From Thermoplasmatota archaeon (GTDB lineage Archaea > Thermoplasmatota > Thermoplasmata > UBA10834): a DNA stretch of 64,000 bases. Shown in pieces: positions 32,189 to 40,769 of this stretch. Every line of letters begins with the position of its first letter. Within the stretch, counting starts at the first letter, position 1. Below the pieces are notes generated by a model. That model did no database searches. It worked only from the letters and a program-made list of their open reading frames with translations, and was not told the DNA's origin. The DNA is taken from NCBI GenBank assembly GCA_018818785.1, contig JAHIRF010000007.1, positions 23,711 through 87,710 of the forward strand, read 5' to 3'. The position numbers were made by a program, and so were the translations under genes.

Positions 32189-33442
32189 ATGGCAGCTAAA
32201 GTGAATCCGTTTGAAGAAATGAGAAAGATGGTCGGCAAGGCCGGTAAGACACTCGGTCTCGACCAAGGCATGATCGACGTTCTGAAGAGTCCGAAGAGGG
32301 AACTCAGCGTGAACTTTCCAGTCAAGATGGACGATGGAACGGTCAGGGTTTTCACCGGATACAGGGTCCAGCACAACGAAGCGAGAGGACCCTACAAGGG
32401 CGGTATAAGATACCACCAGCAGGTGGACATCGATGAGGTCAGGGCTCTGGCATCATGGATGACCTGGAAGACTGCGACTGTCAACATCCCCTACGGTGGA
32501 GCGAAGGGCGGAATCATCGCCAACCCGAAGGAAATGTCCGTTGGCGAGATCGAGAGGATGACAAGGAGATACGCATCCGAGATATCGATCATCATCGGCC
32601 CTGAGAAGGACATACCTGCACCCGATGTCAACACTGGCGGGCGCGAGATGGCCTGGATCATGGACACATACAGCATGATGAAGGGATACGCAGTACCCGG
32701 CGTCATCACAGGAAAGCCAAGGGAGCTCGGCGGATCGCTCGGCAGACCCGAGGCGACATCGAGGGGTCTCGTGTTCACAGTCAGAGAGGCCGCGAAGAAG
32801 ATCGGCATGAACCTGAAGGGCGCGACAGTGGCCATCCAGGGATACGGCAATGTCGGTGCGTTCGCACACATGCTCATCGAGAGGGACTTCGGTTCCAAGG
32901 TCATCGCTGTGACCGACTCGAAGGGCGGTATCATCAACGAGAACGGTCTGAAGTACAGTGAGGTCATGGCACACAAGAAGAAGACCGGCAGCGTGATAGG
33001 GTTCCCCGGCTCGAAGCCGATCTCGAACGAAGCGATACTCGAGCTCAAGGTCGATGTGCTGTTGCCCTGCGCTCTCGAGAACGTCATCACCAAGGAGAAC
33101 GCTGGCAAGATCAAGGCCAAGATATCCGGTGAGGGCGCGAACGGTCCGACGACCTTCGAGGCAGACGCCACCCTGTTCAAGAACGGCGTCCTCGTGCTTC
33201 CAGACATCCTGGCGAACGCCGGTGGTGTGACTGTATCCTACTTCGAGTGGGTCCAGAACAACTACAACTACTACTGGACCGAGGAAGAGGTCAACACGCG
33301 CCTTGACCAGATCATAACCAAGGCCTTCCACGAAGTCTGGGACATGAAGGAGAAGCATAAGTGCAACATGAGGGACGCAGCATACCTCGTCGCAGTGAAG
33401 AGGGTCGCTGACGCAACGAAGCTCAGAGGCTTCTACCCGTAA
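32189..33442 (+). CDS. gdhA: Glutamate dehydrogenase
   Basis: 417 residues, the usual length of hexameric archaeal GDH. Substrate-domain motifs are YRVQHNEARGPYKGGIRYH (catalytic and binding lysines), MTWKTATVNIPYGGAKGG and PAPDVNTGGREMAW. The dinucleotide fold is VAIQGYGNVGAFAH. It interconverts glutamate and 2-oxoglutarate plus ammonia; coenzyme preference is not assigned. It is monocistronic with its own TATA boxes and a strong 3' hairpin. The presence of both GDH and GOGAT allows glutamate oxidation and ammonia assimilation to be separated. Confidence 0.95.
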   Translation: MAAKVNPFEEMRKMVGKAGKTLGLDQGMIDVLKSPKRELSVNFPVKMDDGTVRVFTGYRVQHNEARGPYKGGIRYHQQVDIDEVRALASWMTWKTATVNIPYGGAKGGIIANPKEMSVGEIERMTRRYASEISIIIGPEKDIPAPDVNTGGREMAWIMDTYSMMKGYAVPGVITGKPRELGGSLGRPEATSRGLVFTVREAAKKIGMNLKGATVAIQGYGNVGAFAHMLIERDFGSKVIAVTDSKGGIINENGLKYSEVMAHKKKTGSVIGFPGSKPISNEAILELKVDVLLPCALENVITKENAGKIKAKISGEGANGPTTFEADATLFKNGVLVLPDILANAGGVTVSYFEWVQNNYNYYWTEEEVNTRLDQIITKAFHEVWDMKEKHKCNMRDAAYLVAVKRVADATKLRGFYP

Positions 33443-33468
33443 TAGCACAAACCAGAATGAAACTCAAA

Positions 33469-33491
33469 CCATCCGGGAATATCCCGGGTGG
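33469..33491. terminator. Strong terminator hairpin between gdh and the GNAT gene
   Basis: CCATCCGGGA-ATA-TCCCGGGTGG folds into a 10-bp stem with one G-T wobble, followed on the plus strand by a T-rich run (TTGTTTTT). It lies between convergent genes and could act in both directions. Confidence 0.7.
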
Positions 33492-33504
33492 CCAACTTGT
33501 TTTT

Positions 33505-34290
33505 CTATCGCAACTTCCTGACTCTTCTATCAACAAGGTTCTTGATCTTCTCGAACGATGGTGGCGGACCGGTCCGCACCTGCTTGCCATCGATGAACAG
33601 CGCGTCACTGATCCCCCATTCCAACATGGTCTCTCGGTTCATGGTGTCGATATGGTCGAAATGTACATTGTCGCCGTGCATCGCCGCGGCCCTCTTGGCA
33701 CGCTCGTGTGCCAGGTTCTGTACAGAGCACCAACCACTGTTGAACGATGTGACAGTGACCTTGTCTTCGAGACATACTGGTTTCTTCCTCGGCAGGATCC
33801 ACTTCGGTGGATGGACAGTTTTCGAGAATGGCTTCCATAATAACACGCTCATGCCGTCCTTGTCGGTCTTCGCATAGCCATGCTTCTTGAACCATGACGC
33901 GCGCATCCAGAACGGCATCGATAGGCCCCAGGCAACCATGCCTCCCGAGCCCAGGGACCGAGCGTCTTCCTCTGCGGCCTTCAGTAGCTCGGACCCCATG
34001 CCACGCCCTTGGAAGTTGCCGCGGCCTTTCTTGTGTCCATGCACCCAGATGCAGTTGATGAAGTGGAGTCCGGCACCTTCGGCATGGGAGTATTCGATCG
34101 GAAGGTACTGGATCATACCCGCGAGCACCCCGTTATCGTCGAACGCCAACTTGGCCCGCAGACCGTTCGCGGACATCCTTGTGAACCAGTCCTTCCTCCG
34201 ATCGCCGGATTCGGCCATATCGTCGGACCAGTCCTCGAGACATTTGAAGAATAATTGTTCGTGCTGATTGTCGAGATCGCGTATCTCCAT
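33505..34290 (-). CDS. GNAT acetyltransferase with C-terminal YoaP-like thioredoxin-fold domain
   Basis: 261 residues. The N-terminal GNAT domain (about 1-150) has the acetyl-CoA loop segment GRGNFQGRGMGSELL. The C-terminal domain (about 175-261) resembles YoaP: VTVTSFNSGWCSVQNLAHERA, then WGISDALFIDGKQVRTGPP. This is a thioredoxin-like unit with a single cysteine in the active-site position. The fusion occurs in bacteria and archaea with unknown function. It converges with gdh. Confidence 0.82.
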   Translation of the reverse strand: MEIRDLDNQHEQLFFKCLEDWSDDMAESGDRRKDWFTRMSANGLRAKLAFDDNGVLAGMIQYLPIEYSHAEGAGLHFINCIWVHGHKKGRGNFQGRGMGSELLKAAEEDARSLGSGGMVAWGLSMPFWMRASWFKKHGYAKTDKDGMSVLLWKPFSKTVHPPKWILPRKKPVCLEDKVTVTSFNSGWCSVQNLAHERAKRAAAMHGDNVHFDHIDTMNRETMLEWGISDALFIDGKQVRTGPPPSFEKIKNLVDRRVRKLR

Positions 34291-34315
34291 CGTGATACAC
34301 CGCAGGCATAATGCA

Positions 34316-35572
34316 TTACAGGAGTTTCGTTATTTCCTCTGAGATCTGCTCTATGGCGATGATCCTCTGGTCGCCGCTCAGCATATCCCTGAGAGTCACA
34401 GACTGCTCGGCCATCTCCTTGCTGCCGACGATTATCGCATACCTCGCCCCGATGGCAGACGCGTACTTCAGGTTCTTGCTCATCGACCTTCTCATGAGGT
34501 CGACATCTGCACGTATGCCGGCCGACCTGAGGCCAGCGACCATGGATATGGCATGCTCCCTCATGTCGTCTTTCGCTGGAATCACATAGGCATCGACCAG
34601 AGAGTACTCATCCTCGGGCTGCTCCTTGAACAGTGCGAGCATGACCCTGTCGATACCTATTGCGAATCCTGTGCTGAACACAGGCTCCCCGCCGAATAGT
34701 TCGGACAGCGTGTAAGACCCGCCGCCCATGATCTGCTTCTCTGCGCCTAGACATGGCGCGTCGATCTCGAACACCATGCCCGTGTAGTAGTCGAGGCCAC
34801 GGACTATGCCCAGGTCCACTTGGCAGTCATCTATACCATGGAGCTTGAGGTTGACGAAAATCTCCCTCAGGTAGTCGGATGCCTCGGACTTGTCCAGCCT
34901 CTCGAGCACCTCCGAACCGCCCCGTGTCTCAGCGATGGCTAGGATCCTGTCGAATAGTTTCCGTGGGATCGCCCTAGCGTCGAACATATCCCCAATCGCG
35001 TCGAAGTCCTCCTTGTCTATCATCCTGAGCACTTCTGCGGCAGCCTTCTTATCATCTATCTCTGCCTGGACCAGGGATTTGAGTATGCCTATGTGGCCTA
35101 CCCTCACGACATAATCCTTGAGTCCGGAGGCCTTCACGCAGTTGACTGCGAGTGCGATGATCTCGGCGTCCGATTCAGGGTTCTTGGAGCCAATCAGTTC
35201 GGCACCGAGCTGGAAGAACTCCCTGAACCTGCCGCTCTGAGGATTCTCATATCTGAAGCAGTTGCCAAGGTAGTAGAGCTTGAGCGGCTTGGGGAGGTTG
35301 GACATCTCGTTCACGTAGAACCGGATCACCGACGCTGTTATCTCGGGCCTGAGGGCCATCTCCCTGTCGCCTTTGTCCCTGAATGCATACATCTCATCAA
35401 TCACGGCTTGACCAGAACGAAGGGTGAACAGGTCCGCGTGCTCGAATGTGGGGGTCATGACCTCTCCGAAACCCGCCCTGGCACATGCAGCCCTCATGGC
35501 CTGCTCGACCGTGCGCCGTCTGTGCATCTCCTTGGGTCCGAAATCCCTTGTTCCACGCGGACGTTGAATCAT
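34316..35572 (-). CDS. hisS: Histidyl-tRNA synthetase
   Basis: 418 residues, class II synthetase charging tRNA-His. Motif 1 region GTRDFGPKEMHRRR; motif 2 NCFRYENPQSGRFREFFQLGAELIG; HisA motifs GLDYYTGMVFEI and GGSYTLSELFGGEPVFSTGFAIGIDR. The C-terminal anticodon-binding domain (DAYVIPAKDDMREHA...ARYAIIVGSKE) is complete. Start ATG 35572 matches the family N-terminus. Confidence 0.96.
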   Translation of the reverse strand: MIQRPRGTRDFGPKEMHRRRTVEQAMRAACARAGFGEVMTPTFEHADLFTLRSGQAVIDEMYAFRDKGDREMALRPEITASVIRFYVNEMSNLPKPLKLYYLGNCFRYENPQSGRFREFFQLGAELIGSKNPESDAEIIALAVNCVKASGLKDYVVRVGHIGILKSLVQAEIDDKKAAAEVLRMIDKEDFDAIGDMFDARAIPRKLFDRILAIAETRGGSEVLERLDKSEASDYLREIFVNLKLHGIDDCQVDLGIVRGLDYYTGMVFEIDAPCLGAEKQIMGGGSYTLSELFGGEPVFSTGFAIGIDRVMLALFKEQPEDEYSLVDAYVIPAKDDMREHAISMVAGLRSAGIRADVDLMRRSMSKNLKYASAIGARYAIIVGSKEMAEQSVTLRDMLSGDQRIIAIEQISEEITKLL

Positions 35573-35606
35573 CGGTCGGTGTTAACGATTCCTGTTTCTT
35601 AATGCT

Positions 35607-36090
35607 TTGGGGGGTGAGGCAATTTACTTCGAACTAGTAACAGCAAGGATTGGGATTATAGGCGCAGTGATTATGGTCTCTCTGTATTTCTTCTTCCACA
35701 CCAAGGACTTTGAGGAAGAATATTCAAAGCATAATGAACAAATCATCTCCATCCTGCATCAGGAATTCAAATTGCGCTTGATGCAATGGATCAAGAGCGA
35801 AGAAATGCCTCGTCCGAAAATGACCTAAATATTCCGTATCCGCATATTACAGAGCTCTCTGAAGAAGCAAGCAAGGTTCGGGAGTGGAAAATGCATATTG
35901 TTGATGGCAAGAGACATTTGAAGACTTTGCACGTGATATATTCGTCGGATTCTTCTTTGTCGGCATGCTATTCATAATGATTGCATTTGTCGATGAATTG
36001 GATTATGCCATCGAATTGACGCTCGGCTTCTTCTTAGCATATGTTGCTGGGATATCTCTCATGCGTGCATACGCTCATCTTAAGGAATAG
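35607..36090 (+). pseudogene. Frameshifted small membrane-protein gene
   Basis: Three consecutive fragments in three different frames read as one protein. Frame A (35607-35828) has a TM helix (VTARIGIIGAVIMVSLYFFF) and a helical loop. Frame B (about 35786-35900) continues a soluble stretch (NIPYPHITELSEEASKVREW). Frame C (about 35905-36090) ends with two TM helices (ARDIFVGFFFVGMLFIMIAF and LTLGFFLAYVAGISLM) and a stop. Two shifts are needed, near 35800 and 35890. It is either a decayed gene or assembly error. No family recognised. Composition is AT-richer than its neighbours. Confidence 0.55.
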
Positions 36091-36425
36091 TGTGGTATAA
36101 CAAAGGAAATCGATGAGAAGCACGCTGAAATCTCAAAGCCGTAAGCACAATGAGTTGCTGATATTCCGTCGCTGAGAGGATTCAAGTGGTTGGAATTGAT
36201 CAAGCTCGCTGTGAGCAAGAATCCGGAAGATAGTAAATTGAGCTCAGTTTAGGTGTAAGCTATATCTCAATTTGCTTCAGCCAGTCATACATAATCATTC
36301 CGAGTACTGGAGGCGAAACGTTAATTAAGCTGCGTTAATGTTGTGGCATTGCAGGTAAGTCCCGAGCGGTATATGTGTACCGGACGGTGCACACGGAAAG
36401 AATCCGTTCGGGGTCTGCGATTTTA
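36091..36425. other. AT-rich gap containing a folded RNA-like element
   Basis: 335 nt without an open gene. The first 250 nt show nothing I can name. The last 75 nt hold the nested stem structure described separately. Confidence 0.5.
36351..36417 (+). ncRNA. Candidate structured RNA (nested stems)
   Basis: Outer stem CCCGAGCGG (36361-36369) pairs with CCGTTCGGG (36404-36412) over 9 bp. An inner hairpin, TGTGTACC-GGAC-GGTGCACA (36374-36393), has 8 bp. Flanking GCAG and CTGC can extend the outer stem, and a short T-run (ATTTTATC) follows. A mirror structure is possible on the minus strand, where it would lie 3' of the DUF3800 gene. It could be a terminator, a small RNA, or a mobile-element end. 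Confidence 0.45.
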
Positions 36426-37064
36426 TCACCAATAGACTTGACCACTTTGAATCTTCCCTTTTATCACATCAAGGAATGAATCGTTTCCCCTTTCAAGCTT
36501 CTGGAATATTGCGCCCACAACGAAATCATGAACCTGTAACCCCTCGTTGCCCCGTGAATCGAAATGGCTTATCCTGCATTCTGGAGGAAAAATACCTGCA
36601 TGATTTGAAAGTAGAATATTCTCAACATGATGATCGAAAGTCTCTCGATTCGTACGCTTGCTGCTTCTGCGGTCCACGATTAGGTGGATGTCATCTGCGA
36701 GCGTGCATTGAAACATCTTTACCATCACTTTTCCACACAGCATATTGTACAATTTGTCTGTCTTGCTCTTGAGAGAATTTCGAGTATTCTTCTTCTCGAC
36801 AGCACCCCACACAATCCAACATTCTACGTTGGCAACCCCTTCGAGGAAGAACCGTCTAGTTGAATCTGTGCTATTGTTGAATTTGAATTCGATTGCACCC
36901 TTTCCACTGACCTTAAACTTCCTATGAGCTTTCTTGGTCAATCTGCCTAATCTCTGCGCTTCAGATGTAGCAAGAGCACCCACAATGAGATACTTAGAAC
37001 TTCTCGGGCTTTCAAACCCCAAGTCACCCGCCTCATCAATGAATATGTCCACATGCTTTCGCAT
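36426..37064 (-). CDS. DUF3800-family protein (RNase H-like fold)
   Basis: 212 residues. Conserved acidic motifs are IDEAGDLGF near the N-terminus, the central HLIVDRR, and the C-terminal DSRGNEGLQVHDFVVGAIF. These form the predicted nuclease-like active site of the DUF3800 family, which is often found in mobile or defence regions. Codon use and base composition are AT-richer than flanking genes, suggesting horizontal acquisition. The function is not established. Confidence 0.8.
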   Translation of the reverse strand: MRKHVDIFIDEAGDLGFESPRSSKYLIVGALATSEAQRLGRLTKKAHRKFKVSGKGAIEFKFNNSTDSTRRFFLEGVANVECWIVWGAVEKKNTRNSLKSKTDKLYNMLCGKVMVKMFQCTLADDIHLIVDRRSSKRTNRETFDHHVENILLSNHAGIFPPECRISHFDSRGNEGLQVHDFVVGAIFQKLERGNDSFLDVIKGKIQSGQVYW

Positions 37065-37214
37065 TACGCATGTAAATCCTTGCTGACGTCTTAATTCTAT
37101 TTGCCACCGCCCGAAGATTTACATCGAAAAACGTCGGACAGAAAACACCCGTTAATTAGACAGAACCGGTGGATGCTCAGCTTGATATCTAGGGATGCGA
37201 CTCCACCCTACTCG

Positions 37215-38540
37215 ATGGATAGCTTCTGGATAGCGACTATCATATTCATCGTCACCTACGCGTTGATATCCATTCGTAGGTTCCCGAAGGTGAAAGTGGA
37301 CCGGCCGGCGGCCGCCCTTCTGGGAGCGGGGCTCATGATCGTGTTCGGCGTCGTCGGGCCCTCGGAGGCGATCGCCTCGATCAACCTCGACATAATCCTG
37401 CTCCTGGTCGGCATGATGATACTTGTGGCCGGCCTGGAGCTGTGCGGATTCTTCGAATGGGTCTCACTGAGGATGATCAAGTATTCCAAGGACCAGTTCA
37501 CGTTCCTCGTATTGACCATGGTGGTCACTGGCACGTTGTCCGCCCTGGTGCTCAATGACACCGTGGTGCTGCTGTTCACCCCGATAATAATCCGGACCTG
37601 CAGGCTGTTGAAATCCAATCCTGTGCCGTTCCTGATCGCGGAGGCGATAGCCGCGAACATAGGCAGCGTCGCGACCGCGGTGGGCAACCCGCAGAACGCG
37701 TATATCGCGACGAAGGCAGGCATATCGTTCCTTGATTTCTCTGCGAAGCTCGCCCCGGTCGCGGCCGTGTGCATGCTGGTCGCGATAGCCATGATGTACA
37801 TCATATGCCGCAAGGATATCAGAAAGGGCAACGCGCACGAGTTCAGGCAGAAGATATTGAAGGATGGATGGAACGCCTTCGAGGAGGAGATCGTGAACGG
37901 CGACGCATTCGCAAGGTCCGGGATGAAGAAGTTGAAGGAACACCGGACGGGGCTGTTCGCCCTCCTCGGTATCACCGGGGTGACATTCATCGCGTTCATG
38001 TCCAGCCATGTAATCGGCGTGCCTCTGGCTGTGATCGCGTTCCTAGCGGGAGTCGCTGCGCTCTTCGTCCTGCCGCTGGTCTCGGACCTCAGGTCCAAGG
38101 ACATGTTGGCCGGGGTCGATTGGTCGATCATACTATTCTTCGTGGGCCTGTTCGTCGTCCTCCAAGGTGTCAAGGATTCCGAACTCCTGTTCGAGATACG
38201 CAGGTTCTTCCCAGGGTTCGAGGAGGGCGCATTGCCCAAGACCGAATGGTTGGCGGCCCTGTCGGCATTGTTGTCAAACCTCGTGAGCAATGTGCCATCG
38301 GTGATGCTGCTCAGCGAACTCATACCGCTAAGCGAGACCGACCTGTGGTTCGCACTGGCATCGAGCTCCACGCTCGCGGGCAACGCGACCATACTCGGCG
38401 CCGCGGCCAATGTCATCGTCGCCGAGAAGGCGGAGGGCATGGGGGTCGAGTTGAACTTCTGGAAGTTCACCCTGGTGGGCTTCCCGATTGCGATGGCCAC
38501 CCTCTTCGTGTCCACTGTCATGTTGATGATCATATTCTGA
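37215..38540 (+). CDS. ArsB/SLC13-type (ion transporter superfamily) membrane transporter
   Basis: About 441 residues with 11-12 TM segments. Repeat signatures of the IT superfamily are visible: LDIILLLVGMMILVAGLE, VLNDTVVLLFTPIII, AEAIAANIGSVATAVGNPQN, then the second-half counterparts LLSNLVSNVPSVMLLSELI and AGNATILGAAANVIV. It could move arsenite, a dicarboxylate or Na+/H+. No ars genes are nearby. ATG 37215 (MDSFWIATII) is chosen; an upstream extension is unlike a membrane N-terminus. Confidence 0.85.
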   Translation: MDSFWIATIIFIVTYALISIRRFPKVKVDRPAAALLGAGLMIVFGVVGPSEAIASINLDIILLLVGMMILVAGLELCGFFEWVSLRMIKYSKDQFTFLVLTMVVTGTLSALVLNDTVVLLFTPIIIRTCRLLKSNPVPFLIAEAIAANIGSVATAVGNPQNAYIATKAGISFLDFSAKLAPVAAVCMLVAIAMMYIICRKDIRKGNAHEFRQKILKDGWNAFEEEIVNGDAFARSGMKKLKEHRTGLFALLGITGVTFIAFMSSHVIGVPLAVIAFLAGVAALFVLPLVSDLRSKDMLAGVDWSIILFFVGLFVVLQGVKDSELLFEIRRFFPGFEEGALPKTEWLAALSALLSNLVSNVPSVMLLSELIPLSETDLWFALASSSTLAGNATILGAAANVIVAEKAEGMGVELNFWKFTLVGFPIAMATLFVSTVMLMIIF

Positions 38541-38675
38541 CCAGAGGCATCGGCATTTGTCGGACATGTAGCCAGTATAATAGAATAGGGCAGGCCAGCG
38601 AAAGTGCTTTATATGTCGGACGGATATTCAGTTTTGGTCGGACACGATCCGACTGACATAAAGAAGGGATGCACA

Positions 38676-38897
38676 ATGCCGATGAAGCCAATATCTCTGG
38701 ATAGGGCAATGGAAATCGCCGACGAAAAGAGCCTCCGACCAGGTAAGGTCCGTGGAACGACTGAGATCGAATTCACGAGGGGCGGTAGCCCAAGAGTAGA
38801 GGTCATTGACTGGCCAGAATTCGAAGCCATCCTCAACCAGAAGAACCTGGAGATCCACGAGGGCGGCGGGTTCATGAAGCTCATGAAGAAGCAGTGA
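38676..38897 (+). CDS. Small conserved hypothetical protein
   Basis: 73 residues starting at ATG 38676 (MPMKPISLDRAMEIADEKSL) after AAGGGATG. It is soluble, alpha/beta, with no metal motif. A clear TATA-like CTTTATATG at 38605-38613 supports real expression. The family is unknown; it sits between the transporter and a convergent membrane-protein gene. Confidence 0.6.
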   Translation: MPMKPISLDRAMEIADEKSLRPGKVRGTTEIEFTRGGSPRVEVIDWPEFEAILNQKNLEIHEGGGFMKLMKKQ

Positions 38898-38945
38898 ACT
38901 CCACTCTTCTCCATACGGCCCTACAAACCTCTTCAACCAAACAAC

Positions 38946-39620
38946 TTAGTCAGTTTTTGTTGATTTCTTCTTGGGCGGAGGCGATCCCGCTTCGCGGCCT
39001 GTTATCCTTCGAAGCACTATGACCGACATTATCGCGCAGAGGATTATGTAGATCACGAGGCCACCCATAGGGTTGGAGCCACCGTCCCCTCCATATACTC
39101 CGCTGATGAAGGCCCAGGTCACTGCGCTCACGAGGGTCATGCCGGCAGAGATCATGATGGATCCTCTCAGGTCGATCTTCAGGAGCAGTGAAGTGAATGC
39201 GAGGACTGACAGGAATATCAATGCGAGGGAGACCGACGAACCCGCGTTCAAACCCTCGGTCCTCGCGTTGGTGATCCCTTCACCGAATAGGTCGATGACC
39301 GCGTAGCAGACCGTGATGAGCACGACGGTCATAGCGATCCTGCGTCTGAGGGGTCTCCCTGAAAGCGCGGGTGGCCTAGGGAAGCGCCAGGCATTCGACT
39401 TCATCAGCGCGGCGCAGCCAAGGGAATACCAGAACATGTTTATCGGAAGCATCAGGAAGAACACGATCGCGACCGCGGCGAAGAAGTATTCGGAATCGAA
39501 CGATATATCCGAGGCGGCGACATCACCTGAGAACAGGAGAAGCACGGAAAGCATCAACAGAGGAGCGGCCTTCAGGACTCGGTGTGGAACGCGCTCGAGC
39601 ACGGCCATCGCAACTCCCAT
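38946..39620 (-). CDS. Six-span membrane protein, unknown function
   Basis: About 224 residues with six or so hydrophobic segments and a basic, PPPKKK-containing C-terminus. I recognise no family. Start ATG 39620 (MGVAMAVLERV); ATG 39608 with GGGAG five nt upstream is equally good. A much longer frame runs back into the DRG gene and is not used. It follows the DRG GTPase on the same strand. Confidence 0.6.
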   Translation of the reverse strand: MGVAMAVLERVPHRVLKAAPLLMLSVLLLFSGDVAASDISFDSEYFFAAVAIVFFLMLPINMFWYSLGCAALMKSNAWRFPRPPALSGRPLRRRIAMTVVLITVCYAVIDLFGEGITNARTEGLNAGSSVSLALIFLSVLAFTSLLLKIDLRGSIMISAGMTLVSAVTWAFISGVYGGDGGSNPMGGLVIYIILCAIMSVIVLRRITGREAGSPPPKKKSTKTD

Positions 39621-39664
39621 GGACGCTGGATGACCCTCCCCGCTGAAAAAGCTTCTCTCGTCGT

Positions 39665-40765
39665 TCACCGCTTCACGACGATCGTCACGATATCCTGGTC
39701 GTCGACGACGTGGTCCAAGCCTACCACCTGTCCAGGGAATCTCGCACTCGTCCCCCAGACCAGTGCGTACCTGAAATTCCTCTTGAAGTCCCTGTGGATC
39801 GTGTCGCAGACCGTCCCTATGTCGGACCCCAGCTTTATCACGAGAGGCTCGACCATGTCCGCCTCCTCCCACTGAGGCTTGAGGTATATGCGTATGAACT
39901 TGAGCGCGCTGAATATCTCTTCCTTGAGGTCGTCGATCCCCAACCCAGTCGCAGCAGATATGGCAATGACATTCCATCCCTTCAGGCGCTTCTTCAGCTG
40001 GGCTATGAACTCCTTGTTCACCAGGTCGACCTTGTTGATCGAGACTATCGCCGGAACGTAGAGTCTGTTGCCGGATATGTAATCGATCAGCTGGTCCTCG
40101 TCGATGTTCTCTCTGATGACCACATCGGCGTTGATGTGCCCGTACTCGTTCATCATCTCCTTGACCAGGTCCTCGTCGAGCGACGATTGCTTCGTGGTGA
40201 AGTTGACCGATACCCCGCCCCGGTTCTTCTTCGCGATGACTATGTCAGGTGCGCGCTGGTTGAGCCTCAGGTTGGCCGTACGTATCTCGTCCACCAGGAC
40301 CTGTAAGTTCGTCTCGAAGACGTCGATCATGAACAGTATCAGGTCCGCGGACCGGACGACCGAGAGCACCTCTCGTCCCCTGCCCTTGCCCTTGGAGGCG
40401 TCCTTTATCAGACCTGGGAGGTCGAGCACCTGTATCTTCGCGCCTCTGTACTCCATGAGGCCGGGGACACATGTGAGCGTGGTGAACTGATAGGCGCCCA
40501 CCTCGCTCTCGGCGTTCGTGATCTTGTTCAGAAGAGTTGATTTGCCGACGCTGGGGAAGCCTACTAGAGCTACGGTGCCATGGCCAGATTTCCGCACGGC
40601 GTACCCAGCGGTCTTGGGACCCTTCGACCGACGGACCTCGAGAGTGTCCTTGAGCCGGGCCATCTTGGCCTTGAGCTTGCCGATATGATGCTGGGTGTTC
40701 TTGTTGTACAGAGTCTTAGCAAGCTCGTCCTCGATATCCTTGATCTGCTCCTCGATGTTGGCCAT
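39665..40765 (-). CDS. drg: DRG-family GTP-binding protein
   Basis: 366 residues of the OBG/DRG GTPases conserved in archaea and eukaryotes. G1 is GFPSVGKSTLL at about residues 67-77, G3 is VLDLPGLI, and G4 is INKVDL. The C-terminal TGS domain covers about 285-366. The N-terminal helix-turn-helix (MANIEEQIKDIEDELAKT) matches DRG. It is linked to ribosome function and translation. It begins 4 nt after carbamate kinase ends; the pairing is probably transcriptional only. Confidence 0.93.
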   Translation of the reverse strand: MANIEEQIKDIEDELAKTLYNKNTQHHIGKLKAKMARLKDTLEVRRSKGPKTAGYAVRKSGHGTVALVGFPSVGKSTLLNKITNAESEVGAYQFTTLTCVPGLMEYRGAKIQVLDLPGLIKDASKGKGRGREVLSVVRSADLILFMIDVFETNLQVLVDEIRTANLRLNQRAPDIVIAKKNRGGVSVNFTTKQSSLDEDLVKEMMNEYGHINADVVIRENIDEDQLIDYISGNRLYVPAIVSINKVDLVNKEFIAQLKKRLKGWNVIAISAATGLGIDDLKEEIFSALKFIRIYLKPQWEEADMVEPLVIKLGSDIGTVCDTIHRDFKRNFRYALVWGTSARFPGQVVGLDHVVDDQDIVTIVVKR

Positions 40766-40769
40766 GGAC

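Noticed and set aside
36361..36412. Group II intron domain V (AGC paired with GTT in a stem-loop)
   Set aside because: The AGC/GTT pairing matches, but the element is 46 nt long rather than about 34, has a 10-nt 3' internal loop, lacks a GNRA tetraloop, and no domain VI, intron ORF or reverse transcriptase is nearby.
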